Shown here piece by piece: positions 24,340-34,677 of a DNA stretch of 64,000 nucleotides. The translations under genes and the position numbers were made by a program. The notes under the pieces were generated by a model. That model searched no databases, was not told where the DNA came from, and was given only the letters and a program-made list of their open reading frames with translations. Source of the DNA: Corallococcus interemptor (GTDB lineage: Bacteria > Myxococcota > Myxococcia > Myxococcales > Myxococcaceae). The first letter of the stretch is position 1; each line of letters begins with the position of its first letter. The DNA lies in NCBI RefSeq assembly GCF_003668875.1, contig NZ_RAWM01000020.1:28228-92227 (forward strand), in the 5' to 3' direction.

Positions 24340-26907
24340 ATGGTCCTCACCCCCGCCACCCGGAAGCCGCTGACTCCCGTCACCCCGCCCGCCGTCGCGA
24401 AGAAGCCGGCCGCGGCCGCCCCCCAGGCCGCGCCGGTGGAGGCGAAGAAGCCCGCCGTGGTGGCGGACGGGTTCGACGTGAAGAAGCCGGCCGCGGGCCC
24501 GGACCTGAGCGGCGTGGGCCGCGCGGTGAAGGCCGCCGCCACGGCCGTGACGCCCCCTGCGGTCCCCCAGCTGCGCGTAGGGCTGGCCGCGACGGGTGCG
24601 GCTCCGCCGGAGCGCCAGACGGTGTCCGGCGAGGACAAGGCGAAGCAGGCCGTGGACCTGAAGACGGTGGGCGAGACGCGACAGGAGACGTTGGATGCGC
24701 AGAAGTCCCTGCGCGAGAAGACGACCCAGGAGGCAGACCGGCTCTTCGCCATGGCGGACGGCCAGGAGAAGGTCCCCGAAGGCGCCAGCGTCAAGCGCCT
24801 GTCCGACACGCAGGTGGAGCTCACCCGCGTCAACGGCCAGAAGGAAGTCGTGGAGCGCTCCGTCGCGACGAAACAGGACGGCGCGGTGGTGGTGGACAGC
24901 GCCACCTATCAGGACGGCGTCAACACGCGCGACCGTCTGGAGATGAAGGCGGACGGCGCCACGCTGGTGGAGCGCGCGGAGTGGAAGGGCGACAGGAACG
25001 AGGCGGCGGACCTCAAGTCCTTCGGTGACATCTCCAAGACGCGCGACGCGGGGCTGACGTATACGCGCAACGAGGTCTCCATCGAGAAGCACAAGGATGG
25101 CGACCGGCTCCACACCGACGAGTACTCGCAGGTGAACGGCAACGCCGAGGGCAGCCGCACGTCCTTCTACCAGCAGAAGGGCGGCGGCAGCATCGACAAC
25201 AAGCTCAAGGGCCCGTTCGACTTCGACAAGCCGGTGGACCGCTCGGACACGTATGCGTATTCCATCCCGGCGCCGGGCGCGGACGGCAAGCAGGGCGACC
25301 CGCAGTACAGCCGCGTGCAGAACTTCTCCCAGGACAACGTGAAGGCCACGTCCTACGTGGACCGCACGCTGGACGGCCACACCCGGTACGCAGGCGAGGG
25401 GCCGCACACGTACGAGGACATGGCCCGCGTGCGCGACGAGTACTCCCAGCACGGCGGTGAGGACTACGACGCGGACAAGACGGGCGACGGCCGCCCGCCG
25501 AAGCGCTGGACGGTGGACCTGCAGAAGGGCGCGGACCGGCTGGACTCGCAGACCTTCATCGAGGGCTACCCGGACGCGACCCTCAAGACGGAGCGCACGC
25601 GCGAGGGCAGCACCTTGAAGGAGAAGTTCGAGGGCAAGACCTTCGAGAGCGCGGACTCCTCCAAGCGCGTGCCCGTGAGCGGCGAGTCCTCCACCACGTA
25701 CGGCCAGGACGGCTCCATCGAGAAGCTGGACGCCAGGAGCCGCGAGCCGGACGGCTCCGACCTGGAGCAGCACTACAACAGCAGCCGCAAGGCCACGGAC
25801 CAGGGCCTGGAGCTCCAGGAGTCGCTGGAGACCCGGCGCACGAAGGACGGCAGGACGGAGAGCGCGCTCAAGGAGGACACGTCGCTGGTGTCGGATCAGG
25901 GCGCGCAGCTGGTGGGCTCGCGCACCACGGTGACGGACGCGGACGGGCGCAAGGGTATCCACGAGGTGGGCAAGGACGGCGAGCGGATGCAGCTGTCCGG
26001 CAAGGACGGCGCGGACCTGCGCGACGTCACGGACGCCGAGTCCTTCAAGGACGACGAATTCGGAAAGGTCCTGCTGGAGCAGGCGTCCATCTCCACCGCG
26101 AACACGGTGAACCAGTACGCCAACAGCGGCGGCGCGAAGGCGCTGACGATGCTCCAGGGGCTGAGCCAGGACGCAGGCCGGCTGCCGGCGAAGGCGACGG
26201 AGATCCTGGGCAGGGACACCGTCTCCAAGGGCCTGAACGCGGCGCAGGGCGGCGCGAGCGCGCTGGGCGGCGTGGCGGGCGTGGTGGCGGGCGGCATGTC
26301 GCTGGCGCGAGGCATCCGCGAGAACAACATGCCGGACATCGTGAAGGGCGTGGCGGACACGGCCAACGGCGCGCTGAACATGTACACCGGCGGCAAGGCG
26401 TTCACGGAGGCCATCAAGGGCTTCAAGAACGCGGGCGCGCTCACCACGACCGCCAACACGGCCAACACCGCGAAGAGCATCCCCTGGGCGAAGACGCTGG
26501 CGGATCCGAAGGTCGGCGGCGCCCTCACGCGCACGGTGCTGGATTCGGTGAAGGGCATGGGCGGCATCGGCAAGGTGGCCGGCACGGCGGCGAGCATGGG
26601 GAGCAAGGCGCTCTCCGCGCTCAAGGCGGCGGGCGGCGCGGCCAACGTGCTGGGCGCGGTGGGCGGCGCGGCGGGCGGCGTGATGGACATCGTCAACGGC
26701 GCGAAGGTGAACGACGGCGCGCAAATCGCCAAGGGTGCTGTCGGCATCGCGGGCAGCCTGGGTGGCGCGGTGGCGGTGGGCGCGATTGGCGGCCCGCTGG
26801 GCATGGCCGTGGGCGCGGGCATCGGCCTGCTGACCTTCGGCTTCGGGAAGCTGATGGACCTCATCAGCGACAAGCCGCACAAGATCGCCGAACTGCAGAT
26901 TGATTGA
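24340..26907 (+). CDS. Large leaderless cysteine-free protein with glycine-rich hydrophobic C-terminus (effector/toxin candidate)
   Basis: An 855-residue protein from the ATG at 24340 (CTGGAG upstream); an earlier in-frame ATG at 24214 lies before the promoter. It contains no cysteine and no signal peptide. The first 60 residues are Ala/Pro/Lys-rich (MVLTPATRKPLTPVTPPAVA). Residues about 130-600 are highly charged with a repetitive Asp/Gly/Thr beta pattern (DGDRLHTDEYSQVNGNAEG, TKDGRTESALKEDTSLV). The last 230 residues are Gly/Ala-rich amphipathic helices and hydrophobic hairpins (SALGGVAGVVAGGMSLARG, LGGAVAVGAIGGPLGMAVG), as in pore-forming or translocator proteins. Function unknown. A strong hairpin follows. 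Sigma-54 control and the shared N-terminal motif tie it to the gene at 16643. Confidence 0.75.
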   Translation: MVLTPATRKPLTPVTPPAVAKKPAAAAPQAAPVEAKKPAVVADGFDVKKPAAGPDLSGVGRAVKAAATAVTPPAVPQLRVGLAATGAAPPERQTVSGEDKAKQAVDLKTVGETRQETLDAQKSLREKTTQEADRLFAMADGQEKVPEGASVKRLSDTQVELTRVNGQKEVVERSVATKQDGAVVVDSATYQDGVNTRDRLEMKADGATLVERAEWKGDRNEAADLKSFGDISKTRDAGLTYTRNEVSIEKHKDGDRLHTDEYSQVNGNAEGSRTSFYQQKGGGSIDNKLKGPFDFDKPVDRSDTYAYSIPAPGADGKQGDPQYSRVQNFSQDNVKATSYVDRTLDGHTRYAGEGPHTYEDMARVRDEYSQHGGEDYDADKTGDGRPPKRWTVDLQKGADRLDSQTFIEGYPDATLKTERTREGSTLKEKFEGKTFESADSSKRVPVSGESSTTYGQDGSIEKLDARSREPDGSDLEQHYNSSRKATDQGLELQESLETRRTKDGRTESALKEDTSLVSDQGAQLVGSRTTVTDADGRKGIHEVGKDGERMQLSGKDGADLRDVTDAESFKDDEFGKVLLEQASISTANTVNQYANSGGAKALTMLQGLSQDAGRLPAKATEILGRDTVSKGLNAAQGGASALGGVAGVVAGGMSLARGIRENNMPDIVKGVADTANGALNMYTGGKAFTEAIKGFKNAGALTTTANTANTAKSIPWAKTLADPKVGGALTRTVLDSVKGMGGIGKVAGTAASMGSKALSALKAAGGAANVLGAVGGAAGGVMDIVNGAKVNDGAQIAKGAVGIAGSLGGAVAVGAIGGPLGMAVGAGIGLLTFGFGKLMDLISDKPHKIAELQID

Positions 26908-26922
26908 AGCGAAGCATGGAGC

Positions 26923-26956
26923 GAGGCGGCGGTGGAATCGGAGCCACCGCCGCCTC
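26923..26956. terminator. Strong hairpin after the sigma-54-driven gene
   Basis: A perfect 13-bp stem (GAGGCGGCGGTGG, 26923-26935, with 26944-26956) and an 8-nt loop. It stands between convergent genes; no T tract follows. Confidence 0.6.
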
Positions 26957-26963
26957 CTCGGCT

Positions 26964-27512
26964 TCAACGCTTCACGCGCGGGGTGCGCTCGTAGTCCTCG
27001 TAGCGCAGCTTCGCGATGGTGCGCCGGTCGCGGGTGCGCACCACGATGCCCTCCGGGTGCTTCCCGGCCCCGCCATCCAGCGCGCACCGCGTGGACGGCG
27101 CGTGCTCGCGCAGCCAGGCGGACGCGCCCTCCAGGTCCTTCGGAAGCGCGGCGCCGTCCTGCTCCAGGATGCGCGGCGTGGTCTCCAGCCCGTGCTCGCG
27201 GGTGAAGGCCTGGAGCGCGTCCTCGGTCACGAAGGGCTGGCCGCCGGACTCGCGCCAGCCGGAGAGCTGCTCCGCGGACCCGGTGAGCGGCGTCTCGTGG
27301 TCGGTGAGGCGCACCACGTCGAAGACGCGGTAGCCCACGTTCGTCACGCCCTGCTGGCGGAACACGGTGACCAGCCGCCGGAACGCGGCCGCGAACTCCG
27401 CGGGCGTGCCGTGGGCGGTTCCCGCCATGTCCGGCTCGTGAAGGAGGAACGCCCAGGGTGCCAGCCCGCACGGACGTCTGTCGACGGTCGCCCCCTGGCC
27501 GCGGTCGGCCAA
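26964..27512 (-). pseudogene. Chimeric remnant: glycosidase-like piece joined to the 3' half of an RNA/DNA ligase-like gene
   Basis: One open frame carries two unrelated pieces. The N-terminal 60 residues or so (WAFLLHEPDMAG, FRQQGVTNVGYRVF) look like the interior of a GH26-type glycosidase (HxEP followed by VFRxxGVTNV). From about residue 65 the sequence is the C-terminal half of an RNA-ligase-family nucleotidyltransferase: EQLSGWRESGGQPFV, then HPEGIVVRTRDR with the EGxVVR motif, and AKLRYEDYERT. The adenylated KxDG lysine is missing. The only start available (TTG, 27512) lies inside a palindromic repeat. The likely history is a deletion joining two genes in frame; whether it is expressed is unknown. 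Confidence 0.6.
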
Positions 27513-27537
27513 AACCTGTCCGACAGTCGGACAAGTC
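27513..27537. repeat. Palindromic repeat, copy 1
   Basis: AACCTGTCCGAC-A-GTCGGACAAGTC: one of six copies in the window of a 25-bp palindrome, here with an altered right end. It forms the 5' boundary of the chimeric remnant. Confidence 0.8.
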
Positions 27538-27584
27538 CCCGCGGCTCGGATGAAACGACCGCCCCCGGAACCCGGTTGCTCAAA

Positions 27585-27609
27585 AACCTGTCCGGCTGTC
27601 GGACAGGTT
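27585..27609. repeat. Palindromic repeat, copy 2
   Basis: AACCTGTCCGGC-T-GTCGGACAGGTT, 72 bp after copy 1, with flanking CCCGGAACCCGGTT that is also seen beside copies near 50.5 and 50.8 kb. The stem would form a stable hairpin. The gap 27513-27840 holds only these repeats and the leader of the next gene. Confidence 0.85.
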
Positions 27610-27840
27610 TGTGCGGAGCGCCGCCGGAGGGGAGGCCTTTGCGGGGGTTCTCAACTTCTCAGCCGTGGGGACAGGACGCATGCCGGAGTCCTTGGCCGCA
27701 GGGGGCGTCCGGACGCTCCCTGCATTGCTACAGGCCGGCCCTGTCCGGCCCGGACGGAAGCGGGTTTCCCCGTGACGCGCCGGTTGACGCGCGCCCCCGG
27801 CGCCCCTCTTATCGCCCCTCCCCCTGAGCAGGAGTTCCCG

Positions 27841-30144
27841 TTGGCAGGTGTCCCGGTCGAGTTGACCCCGGAGGATTTCGAAGCAGTCACCCAGAAGCCC
27901 GGCATGTGCGTCGTGGATTTCTGGACCTCGTGGTGCGAACCCTGCCACGCGTTCGCGCCCGTGTTCGCCGAGGCGGCCACCCGGTTCGCGGACATCACGT
28001 TCGCCCGGCTCGACGCGGAGACGCACGAGTCGGTGGCCGAGCCGCTGGGCATCGACACCTATCCCACGCTCGTCGCGTACAAGGACGGCCTGGAGGTCCA
28101 CCGCGTCTCCGAGGCGCTGCCCGCCGACGCGCTGGACCGGATGCTCACCGCGCTGCGGGCCGTGGACGTCGCGGAGCAGAAGCGCCGCGCCGAGAACCGC
28201 GAGCGGACCGAAGCGGGCCAGCCCCCTCCCGGCATCCCCGAGGACGCCACCTGGGACGACGGCGATGGGGAGTGGTCCTCCGGCCCCAAGGACGCGAAGG
28301 GCCTGCCCCACGGCACGTGGCGGTACTGGCGCGCGGACGGCACGCTCTGCAACGAATGCATCATGGAGCACGGCCGGCCGCACGGGCCCTTCAAGCGCTT
28401 CCATGAAGACGGCTCCGTGTCCCAGGAGGGCGCCTTCGAGCAGGGCCAGCTCCACGGCCCGCGCACCTGGATTGCGTCCGAAAGCTTCACCACCGAGCGC
28501 ATGCACGAAGGCGGAGTGAACGCGCGCGTGCGCAAGACGGTGATGCACTACGAGCACGGCGCCGTGCGGCACGTGCAGCACTTCAACGGACAGGGCCAGC
28601 GCGTGGTGCCCTCCACCGGAGAGCCCTACCCCACCCGCCCGGCGCACCTGCCCGAGGACGCGGAGCTGCGCGAGGACCTGAACCAGTGGACCAAAGTGAC
28701 GCTCAACGCGGACGGCGAGCGCCACGGCCTCACCCGCTTCTGGGACGTGCAGGGACAGCTGCTCTGGGAGGCCGAGTTCGAGGACGGACGGCGCCACGGG
28801 CGCTACTGGTCGCGCGCGGAGAAGACCTACGCGGACTTCCGCGTGCACTTCGAGGAGGGCCGCGCGGAAGGCGACCTCGCGTGCGGCGAGTGGTCCCTGA
28901 TGGACGCGCAGCGCGCGGTGGTGCTCAAGCGCGACCTGGGCCAGGCCCAGGATGAGCGGACGCTGGCGCGCTCGATGGTGTTCTCCAACCTCGCGCGGAG
29001 CGCGGAGGGCTGGCGCGAGCTGGCGAAGGTGGCCCGCGCGGAGCGGCGCTACCGCGAGGCCCTGCTCGCCACGGCGCGCGCTTGCGCCACGTCCCTGGAC
29101 GTCCAGCCGTTGAAGGACGGACTGGAGGAGCTGACGCTGCCGCGCACCCAGGACTCGGCCCGCGAGGTCGCGGACGACGTGGTGCAGGGAGCGGGCCGGT
29201 CGTGGGCGCCCATGGCGGACGCGCTCATGCGCGGCGGAGAGGCCGCCACGATTCTGCGGGCGTACGCGGTGCTGCTGGATCAGACGGACCGGCCGCGCGC
29301 GGCGCTGGACTTCCTGCACGCGGCGATGCTGCTGGCGCCGGAGCGCAAGGCGAACCTGTTCACGCGCGGCCTCATCCTGCTGAACCTGGGCGTGGCGGAT
29401 CAGGTGCGGAAGGACGCGGAAGGGCTCTCCTCCGTGGAGCCGGACACGGCCGCGTTCCTGGCCACGTACGCGCGGGCGTTGTTCCCCCGGTTCGACTTCT
29501 GGGCGGGCCAGGAGCCTCCGCGCTGCGCCTACGACGGCCTGCCGGAGAAGCCCGCGCAGTCCCTGGAGGCCATCCAGCAGATGGTGCGCAGGTACGCCAC
29601 GCGGCTTCAGGCCATGCGCGGCGCGCTGCTCCAGCGGTTCAAGCCCGGTGCTTCGGTCTCCTGGCTGCCGCCGGACCTGTCAGGACTGCTGGGCGATGGG
29701 CCGGTGGAGCTGAAGCAGTACGAACTGGCGGGAGATGATGACGACCTGGTGGAGGTCGACGAGACGCTCGACCTGGAGATGGGGCTCGCGGACCTGACGC
29801 TGATGTTGCGCGGGGACTGGAGCGCGCTGTCGTGGCTGTTGTGGTCGTGCGGAGAGACGTCGTTCCGGATGCCCACGCGCGTCGCGCCGCCGGCGGATTA
29901 TGGCCAGGCGGCGGGACAGGCCTCGCAGCGGCTGTGGCAGAGCCGGGACCGCAAGTTCCGGGGGAACGCCAGCACCACGAAGCCCGGCCAGGGCTTCCTG
30001 TTCGAGGGCGTCCCGCTGGGCGACCTGCACCCGAACCTGGTGTCCATCGCGGAGCGGCAGTACGCGGAGACGCAAGCGATGTTTTATTGGCTCAATGACC
30101 CGGATCACGTCTCTCCGTGGCAGAGCAACCTGAGGGGCAGCTAG
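27841..30144 (+). CDS. Thioredoxin-fold protein with MORN-like repeats and helical tail
   Basis: A 767-residue cytosolic protein. The TTG at 27841 is preferred (GCAGGAG upstream, at the domain edge); the frame stays open upstream through the palindromic repeats, which is not coding. Residues about 5-105 are a thioredoxin domain with VVDFWTSWCEPCHAFAP (active CxxC) and the cis-Pro in IDTYPTLV. Residues about 135-330 contain MORN-like repeats (DAKGLPHGTWRYWRADGTLC, EHGRPHGPFKRFHEDGSVSQ, EDGRRHGRYWSR). The rest is helical, possibly TPR-like. The stop is 2 bp before the ATG of an FHA protein, so the two are coupled. The role is unknown; thiol exchange on a scaffold is a fair guess. Confidence 0.75.
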   Translation: MAGVPVELTPEDFEAVTQKPGMCVVDFWTSWCEPCHAFAPVFAEAATRFADITFARLDAETHESVAEPLGIDTYPTLVAYKDGLEVHRVSEALPADALDRMLTALRAVDVAEQKRRAENRERTEAGQPPPGIPEDATWDDGDGEWSSGPKDAKGLPHGTWRYWRADGTLCNECIMEHGRPHGPFKRFHEDGSVSQEGAFEQGQLHGPRTWIASESFTTERMHEGGVNARVRKTVMHYEHGAVRHVQHFNGQGQRVVPSTGEPYPTRPAHLPEDAELREDLNQWTKVTLNADGERHGLTRFWDVQGQLLWEAEFEDGRRHGRYWSRAEKTYADFRVHFEEGRAEGDLACGEWSLMDAQRAVVLKRDLGQAQDERTLARSMVFSNLARSAEGWRELAKVARAERRYREALLATARACATSLDVQPLKDGLEELTLPRTQDSAREVADDVVQGAGRSWAPMADALMRGGEAATILRAYAVLLDQTDRPRAALDFLHAAMLLAPERKANLFTRGLILLNLGVADQVRKDAEGLSSVEPDTAAFLATYARALFPRFDFWAGQEPPRCAYDGLPEKPAQSLEAIQQMVRRYATRLQAMRGALLQRFKPGASVSWLPPDLSGLLGDGPVELKQYELAGDDDDLVEVDETLDLEMGLADLTLMLRGDWSALSWLLWSCGETSFRMPTRVAPPADYGQAAGQASQRLWQSRDRKFRGNASTTKPGQGFLFEGVPLGDLHPNLVSIAERQYAETQAMFYWLNDPDHVSPWQSNLRGS

Positions 30145-30146
30145 GC

Positions 30147-31445
<1,299 letters not shown>

Positions 31446-32972
31446 GGATGCCCAGGGCGGAGATGACTCCGCCCAGCACCAGCATCACCGCGGAGACGAT
31501 CATCACCCGGTGGAAGCCCGCGACGTCCAGTCGCGGGCCCACGATGAGCCCCGTGAACGCGATGGCGATGAGCCCCGCGACCCGGGCAATGGCGTTGTTG
31601 ATGGCCGAGCCGATGCCCGCCTGTTCCTTGTGGACGGACCCGAGCACCGCCGCCGTCAACGGCGCCACCGTCGTCGTCAGCCCCACGCCAAACACCAGCA
31701 CGCCCGGCAGCATCTGCGTCCAGAAGTCCAGCGGCGTGCCTGCGCGCAGCATGAGCAGGAACCCGGCGCCCGCGACACACGGCCCCACCGCCATGAACAG
31801 GCGAGGACCGAACCGCCCCGCGAGCCCGCCGAACACCGACGAGAACAACAACATGATGATCGTCGTCGGCAGCAGCGCCAGGCCCGCCAGCGTCGCGCGC
31901 AGTCCTCCCACCTGCTGGAGGAACAGCGTGATGACGAACTCGCTCAGCGCCAGCGCCCCATAGATGGACGTCGTGGCCAGGTTGCCCACCCAGAAGTTGC
32001 GCGCCCGGAACAGCCCCAGGGGCATCATCGGGTGCGACGACCGCCGCTCCTGCCAGAGGAACGCGAGGAACGCCGGCACGCCCACGCCCAGCGACGCCAG
32101 CACCGTGGGATGCGTCCAGCCCACCGACCCCTGTTCAATCAGCGCGTAGACCGGACCGCCCAATCCCAGACATGCCAGCACGGCCCCCAGCACGTCGACG
32201 CGCGCGCCCTCCGGCCGGGCGGGCTCCTCCATGCGCGCGAGCAGCGTCAGCGTCAGCGCGATGGGCAGCACGTTGATGCCGAAGATCCATCGCCAGCCCA
32301 CCGTGTCCACCAGCAGCCCGCCCACCAGCGGCCCCGCGATGAACGCGCCTCCCGTCCAGCCGGTCCACGCGCCAATGGCCTTCGCCTGCTCGGGGCCGGA
32401 GAAGAAGGACAGGATGAGCGCCAGCGAGCCCGGCACCAGCAGCGCGCCCGTGGCCCCCTGCAGTGCACGCGCGAGGATGAGCACCGCGCCCGTCGGCGCC
32501 AGCGCGCACAACAGAGAAGTCGCCCCGAAGCCCAGCAGGCCCAGCCGCAGGATGCGCTTGCGCCCGAAGACATCCGACAGCGAGCCCGCGGCCAGCATCA
32601 GCGAGCCCAGCGTGATGAGATAGGCATCCACCACCCACTGCTGGAGGGTGAGCCCGCCGCCCAGGTCCCGCACCATCGCGGGCAGCGCGACGTTGATGAT
32701 CGCCCCGTCCAGGAACGTGACGAGCGACGCGAGCACGGCGATTCCCAGGACCAGCCGTTGTGGAGGGGTCAAGGTCTCCGCCGCCTCCCCCCAAGGGATG
32801 CCCCTACGCGCCCTGGGAGGACGGGCCGCTTCAGGCCTTGTACCGGGCCGCCTGTCGCGGTGTCTGCCCCGAACACCTTGGACTTCAAGGTCATCAACAC
32901 TGCCCACCCGGAAAAAGCACCGCGAACCCGTCCGGCGCCCTGCCTGCGTATGCAGTGCAGGAGGCCAACGAC

Positions 32973-33293
32973 ATGGCACAGCCGATGTACACCGGTCAGG
33001 TCCGCACCGTGGGCGAGAGCATGGCTCGCAGCACCACGGAGGCGCAGGCGTTCAAGATCTTCATGGACGAGCCCGTGGAGCTGGGCGGCCAGAACGGCGC
33101 GCCCAGCCCGCTCGACTTCATCCTCGCGGCGCACGCGGGCTACCAGTCCCTCACCGCCACCATCCACGTGAAGGGCGACGTCACGCAGGAACAGCTGGCC
33201 CACCTGCTGCGCGAAGTGGAGACGCGCTGCCCCGTCAGCGACAACCTGGCCCACGCCACCCCCATCCACCTGTCCATGGTGCCCGCGGTCTAA
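32973..33293 (+). CDS. Compact OsmC/Ohr-like protein lacking the first cysteine
   Basis: A 106-residue protein from the ATG at 32973 (CAGGAGG upstream). The start ([20 protein letters not shown]) and [20 protein letters not shown] match OsmC proteins, as does the C-terminal [16 protein letters not shown] with the second redox cysteine. OsmC/Ohr proteins are usually 135-145 residues and have another cysteine in a helix after LxxxxGC. Here [19 protein letters not shown] skips that helix, so the peroxidatic Cys is gone. It may be a stable structural relative or a decayed peroxidase. It is divergent from the MFS gene. Confidence 0.7.
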   Translation: MAQPMYTGQVRTVGESMARSTTEAQAFKIFMDEPVELGGQNGAPSPLDFILAAHAGYQSLTATIHVKGDVTQEQLAHLLREVETRCPVSDNLAHATPIHLSMVPAV

Positions 33294-33326
33294 TCAGGCC
33301 CCCTCCCCCACGTTCCATCCCCACGG

Positions 33327-33358
33327 CGGGCCCGGTGCCAGCACAGGCGCCGGGCCCG
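33327..33358 (+). terminator. Terminator after the OsmC-like gene
   Basis: A 13-bp stem CGGGCCCGGTGCC / GGCGCCGGGCCCG (one G-T pair) with a 6-nt loop, followed by TCGCGCTTTCTC. It lies 34 bp after the stop. Confidence 0.65.
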
Positions 33359-33385
33359 TCGCGCTTTCTCCCACCCCAGGTCGCC

Positions 33386-33418
33386 TTGACTTCCAAATTA
33401 CGACGATAATATTACGAC
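33386..33418 (+). promoter_or_regulatory. Promoter with ATTACGAC direct repeat before the thiolase gene
   Basis: TTGACT (33386-33391) and TAATAT (33407-33412) form a sigma-70-like pair with a short 15-bp spacer. Two copies of ATTACGAC (33397-33404 and 33411-33418) lie 14 bp apart and flank the -10 region, a plausible operator. The patch is strikingly AT-rich for this genome. Confidence 0.5.
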
Positions 33419-33438
33419 CGACATCAAAGGAGCCGCAC

Positions 33439-34674
33439 ATGACCGCCAGCTACATCGTCGACGCCGTCCGGACCCCGCGCGGGCGCGGGAAGATGGGCAA
33501 GGGAGCCCTGACGGGGCTGCACCCGCAGGAGCTGCTCGCGCAGACGCTCAACGCGCTCCAGCGGCGCGGCGGCTGGGATGCTCGCGAGGTGGGTGACGTC
33601 ATCGCGGGGTGCGTGTCCCAGGTGAACGAGCAGGGCGCGAACATCGCTCGCAATGCCGTGCTGGCGGCGGGGTGGCCGCAGGGCGTGTCCGCCGTGTCGC
33701 TCAACCGCTTCTGCGGCTCCGGGCTCCAGGCGGTGAACTTCGGCGCGATGGGCGTGGCCTCCGGCGCCATGGACTTCGTGGTGACGGGCGGCGTGGAGAG
33801 CATGTCCCACCTGTCGCTGGGCGCGGACGGCGGCGGCCAGGACGGCGGCAACGTGCGGCTGCGCGAGCGCGTCTACCAGGTGCCCCAGGGCATCAGCGCG
33901 GACCTCATCGCGACGCTGGAGGGCATCACCCGCGAGGACGTGGACGCGTGGGCCCTGCGCTCGCAGCGTCAGGCGGCGCGCGCCATCGAGGAGAACCGCT
34001 TCGCCAGGTCCCTCTTCGCGGTGAAGGACCCGGCCACCGGCGCCGTGCTGCTGGAGCGCGACGAGTACCCGCGCCCGGACACCACCGCGCAGGGCCTGGC
34101 CGCGCTCAAGCCCGCGTTCGTCGCCATGGGCGAGACGGCCGTGGGCCCGAGCGGCGAGACGCTGGACGGCATCGCGCTGTCCGCCTACCCGCAAGCGAAG
34201 CGCATCCAGCACGTGCACACCGCGGGCAACTCCAGCGGCATCGTGGACGGGGCCGCCGTGGTGGCGCTGGCGTCCGAGCGCTACGTGAAGGAGAAGGGCC
34301 TCAAGCCGCGCGCCCGCATCCGCGCCATGGCGACGCTGGGCACCGAGCCGCTCATCATGCTCACCGCCCCCGCTCCCGTGAGCGAGAAGGCCCTGCGCAT
34401 GGCCGGCATGAAGGCGGGCGACATCGACCTGTGGGAGATCAACGAGGCCTTCGCCGCCGTGGTGCTCCAGACGACGCGCGCGCTGGGCATCGACCCGGAG
34501 CGGGTGAACGTCAACGGCGGCTCCATCGCGCTGGGCCACCCGCTGGGCGCCACCGGCGCGATGCTGCTCGGCACCGCGCTGGATGAGCTGGAGCGCACGA
34601 ACAAGCAGACGGCGCTCATCACCATGTGCATCGGTGGCGGCCAGGGCATCGCCACCATCATCGAGCGCGTGTAG
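33439..34674 (+). CDS. Acetyl-CoA acyltransferase (thiolase)
   Basis: A 411-residue thiolase of normal length. The nucleophile is Cys92 in [13 protein letters not shown]. The His of NEAFA and the GHPLGATGA loop follow, and CIGGGQG near the C-terminus carries the second Cys that deprotonates the substrate. It works either in fatty-acid beta-oxidation (cleavage of 3-ketoacyl-CoA) or in condensing two acetyl-CoA; the sequence cannot decide. AAGGAG precedes the ATG. No beta-oxidation partner is adjacent. The stop lies 3 bp from the stop of the convergent Hsp70 gene. Confidence 0.92.
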   Translation: MTASYIVDAVRTPRGRGKMGKGALTGLHPQELLAQTLNALQRRGGWDAREVGDVIAGCVSQVNEQGANIARNAVLAAGWPQGVSAVSLNRFCGSGLQAVNFGAMGVASGAMDFVVTGGVESMSHLSLGADGGGQDGGNVRLRERVYQVPQGISADLIATLEGITREDVDAWALRSQRQAARAIEENRFARSLFAVKDPATGAVLLERDEYPRPDTTAQGLAALKPAFVAMGETAVGPSGETLDGIALSAYPQAKRIQHVHTAGNSSGIVDGAAVVALASERYVKEKGLKPRARIRAMATLGTEPLIMLTAPAPVSEKALRMAGMKAGDIDLWEINEAFAAVVLQTTRALGIDPERVNVNGGSIALGHPLGATGAMLLGTALDELERTNKQTALITMCIGGGQGIATIIERV

Positions 34675-34677
34675 CGC

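Noticed and set aside
24187..27534. A minus-strand open frame of about 1100 codons opposite the gene at 24340
   Set aside because: It is Arg/His/Leu-rich with no domain, and lies exactly opposite a gene with coherent composition and promoter. It is a GC-rich shadow.
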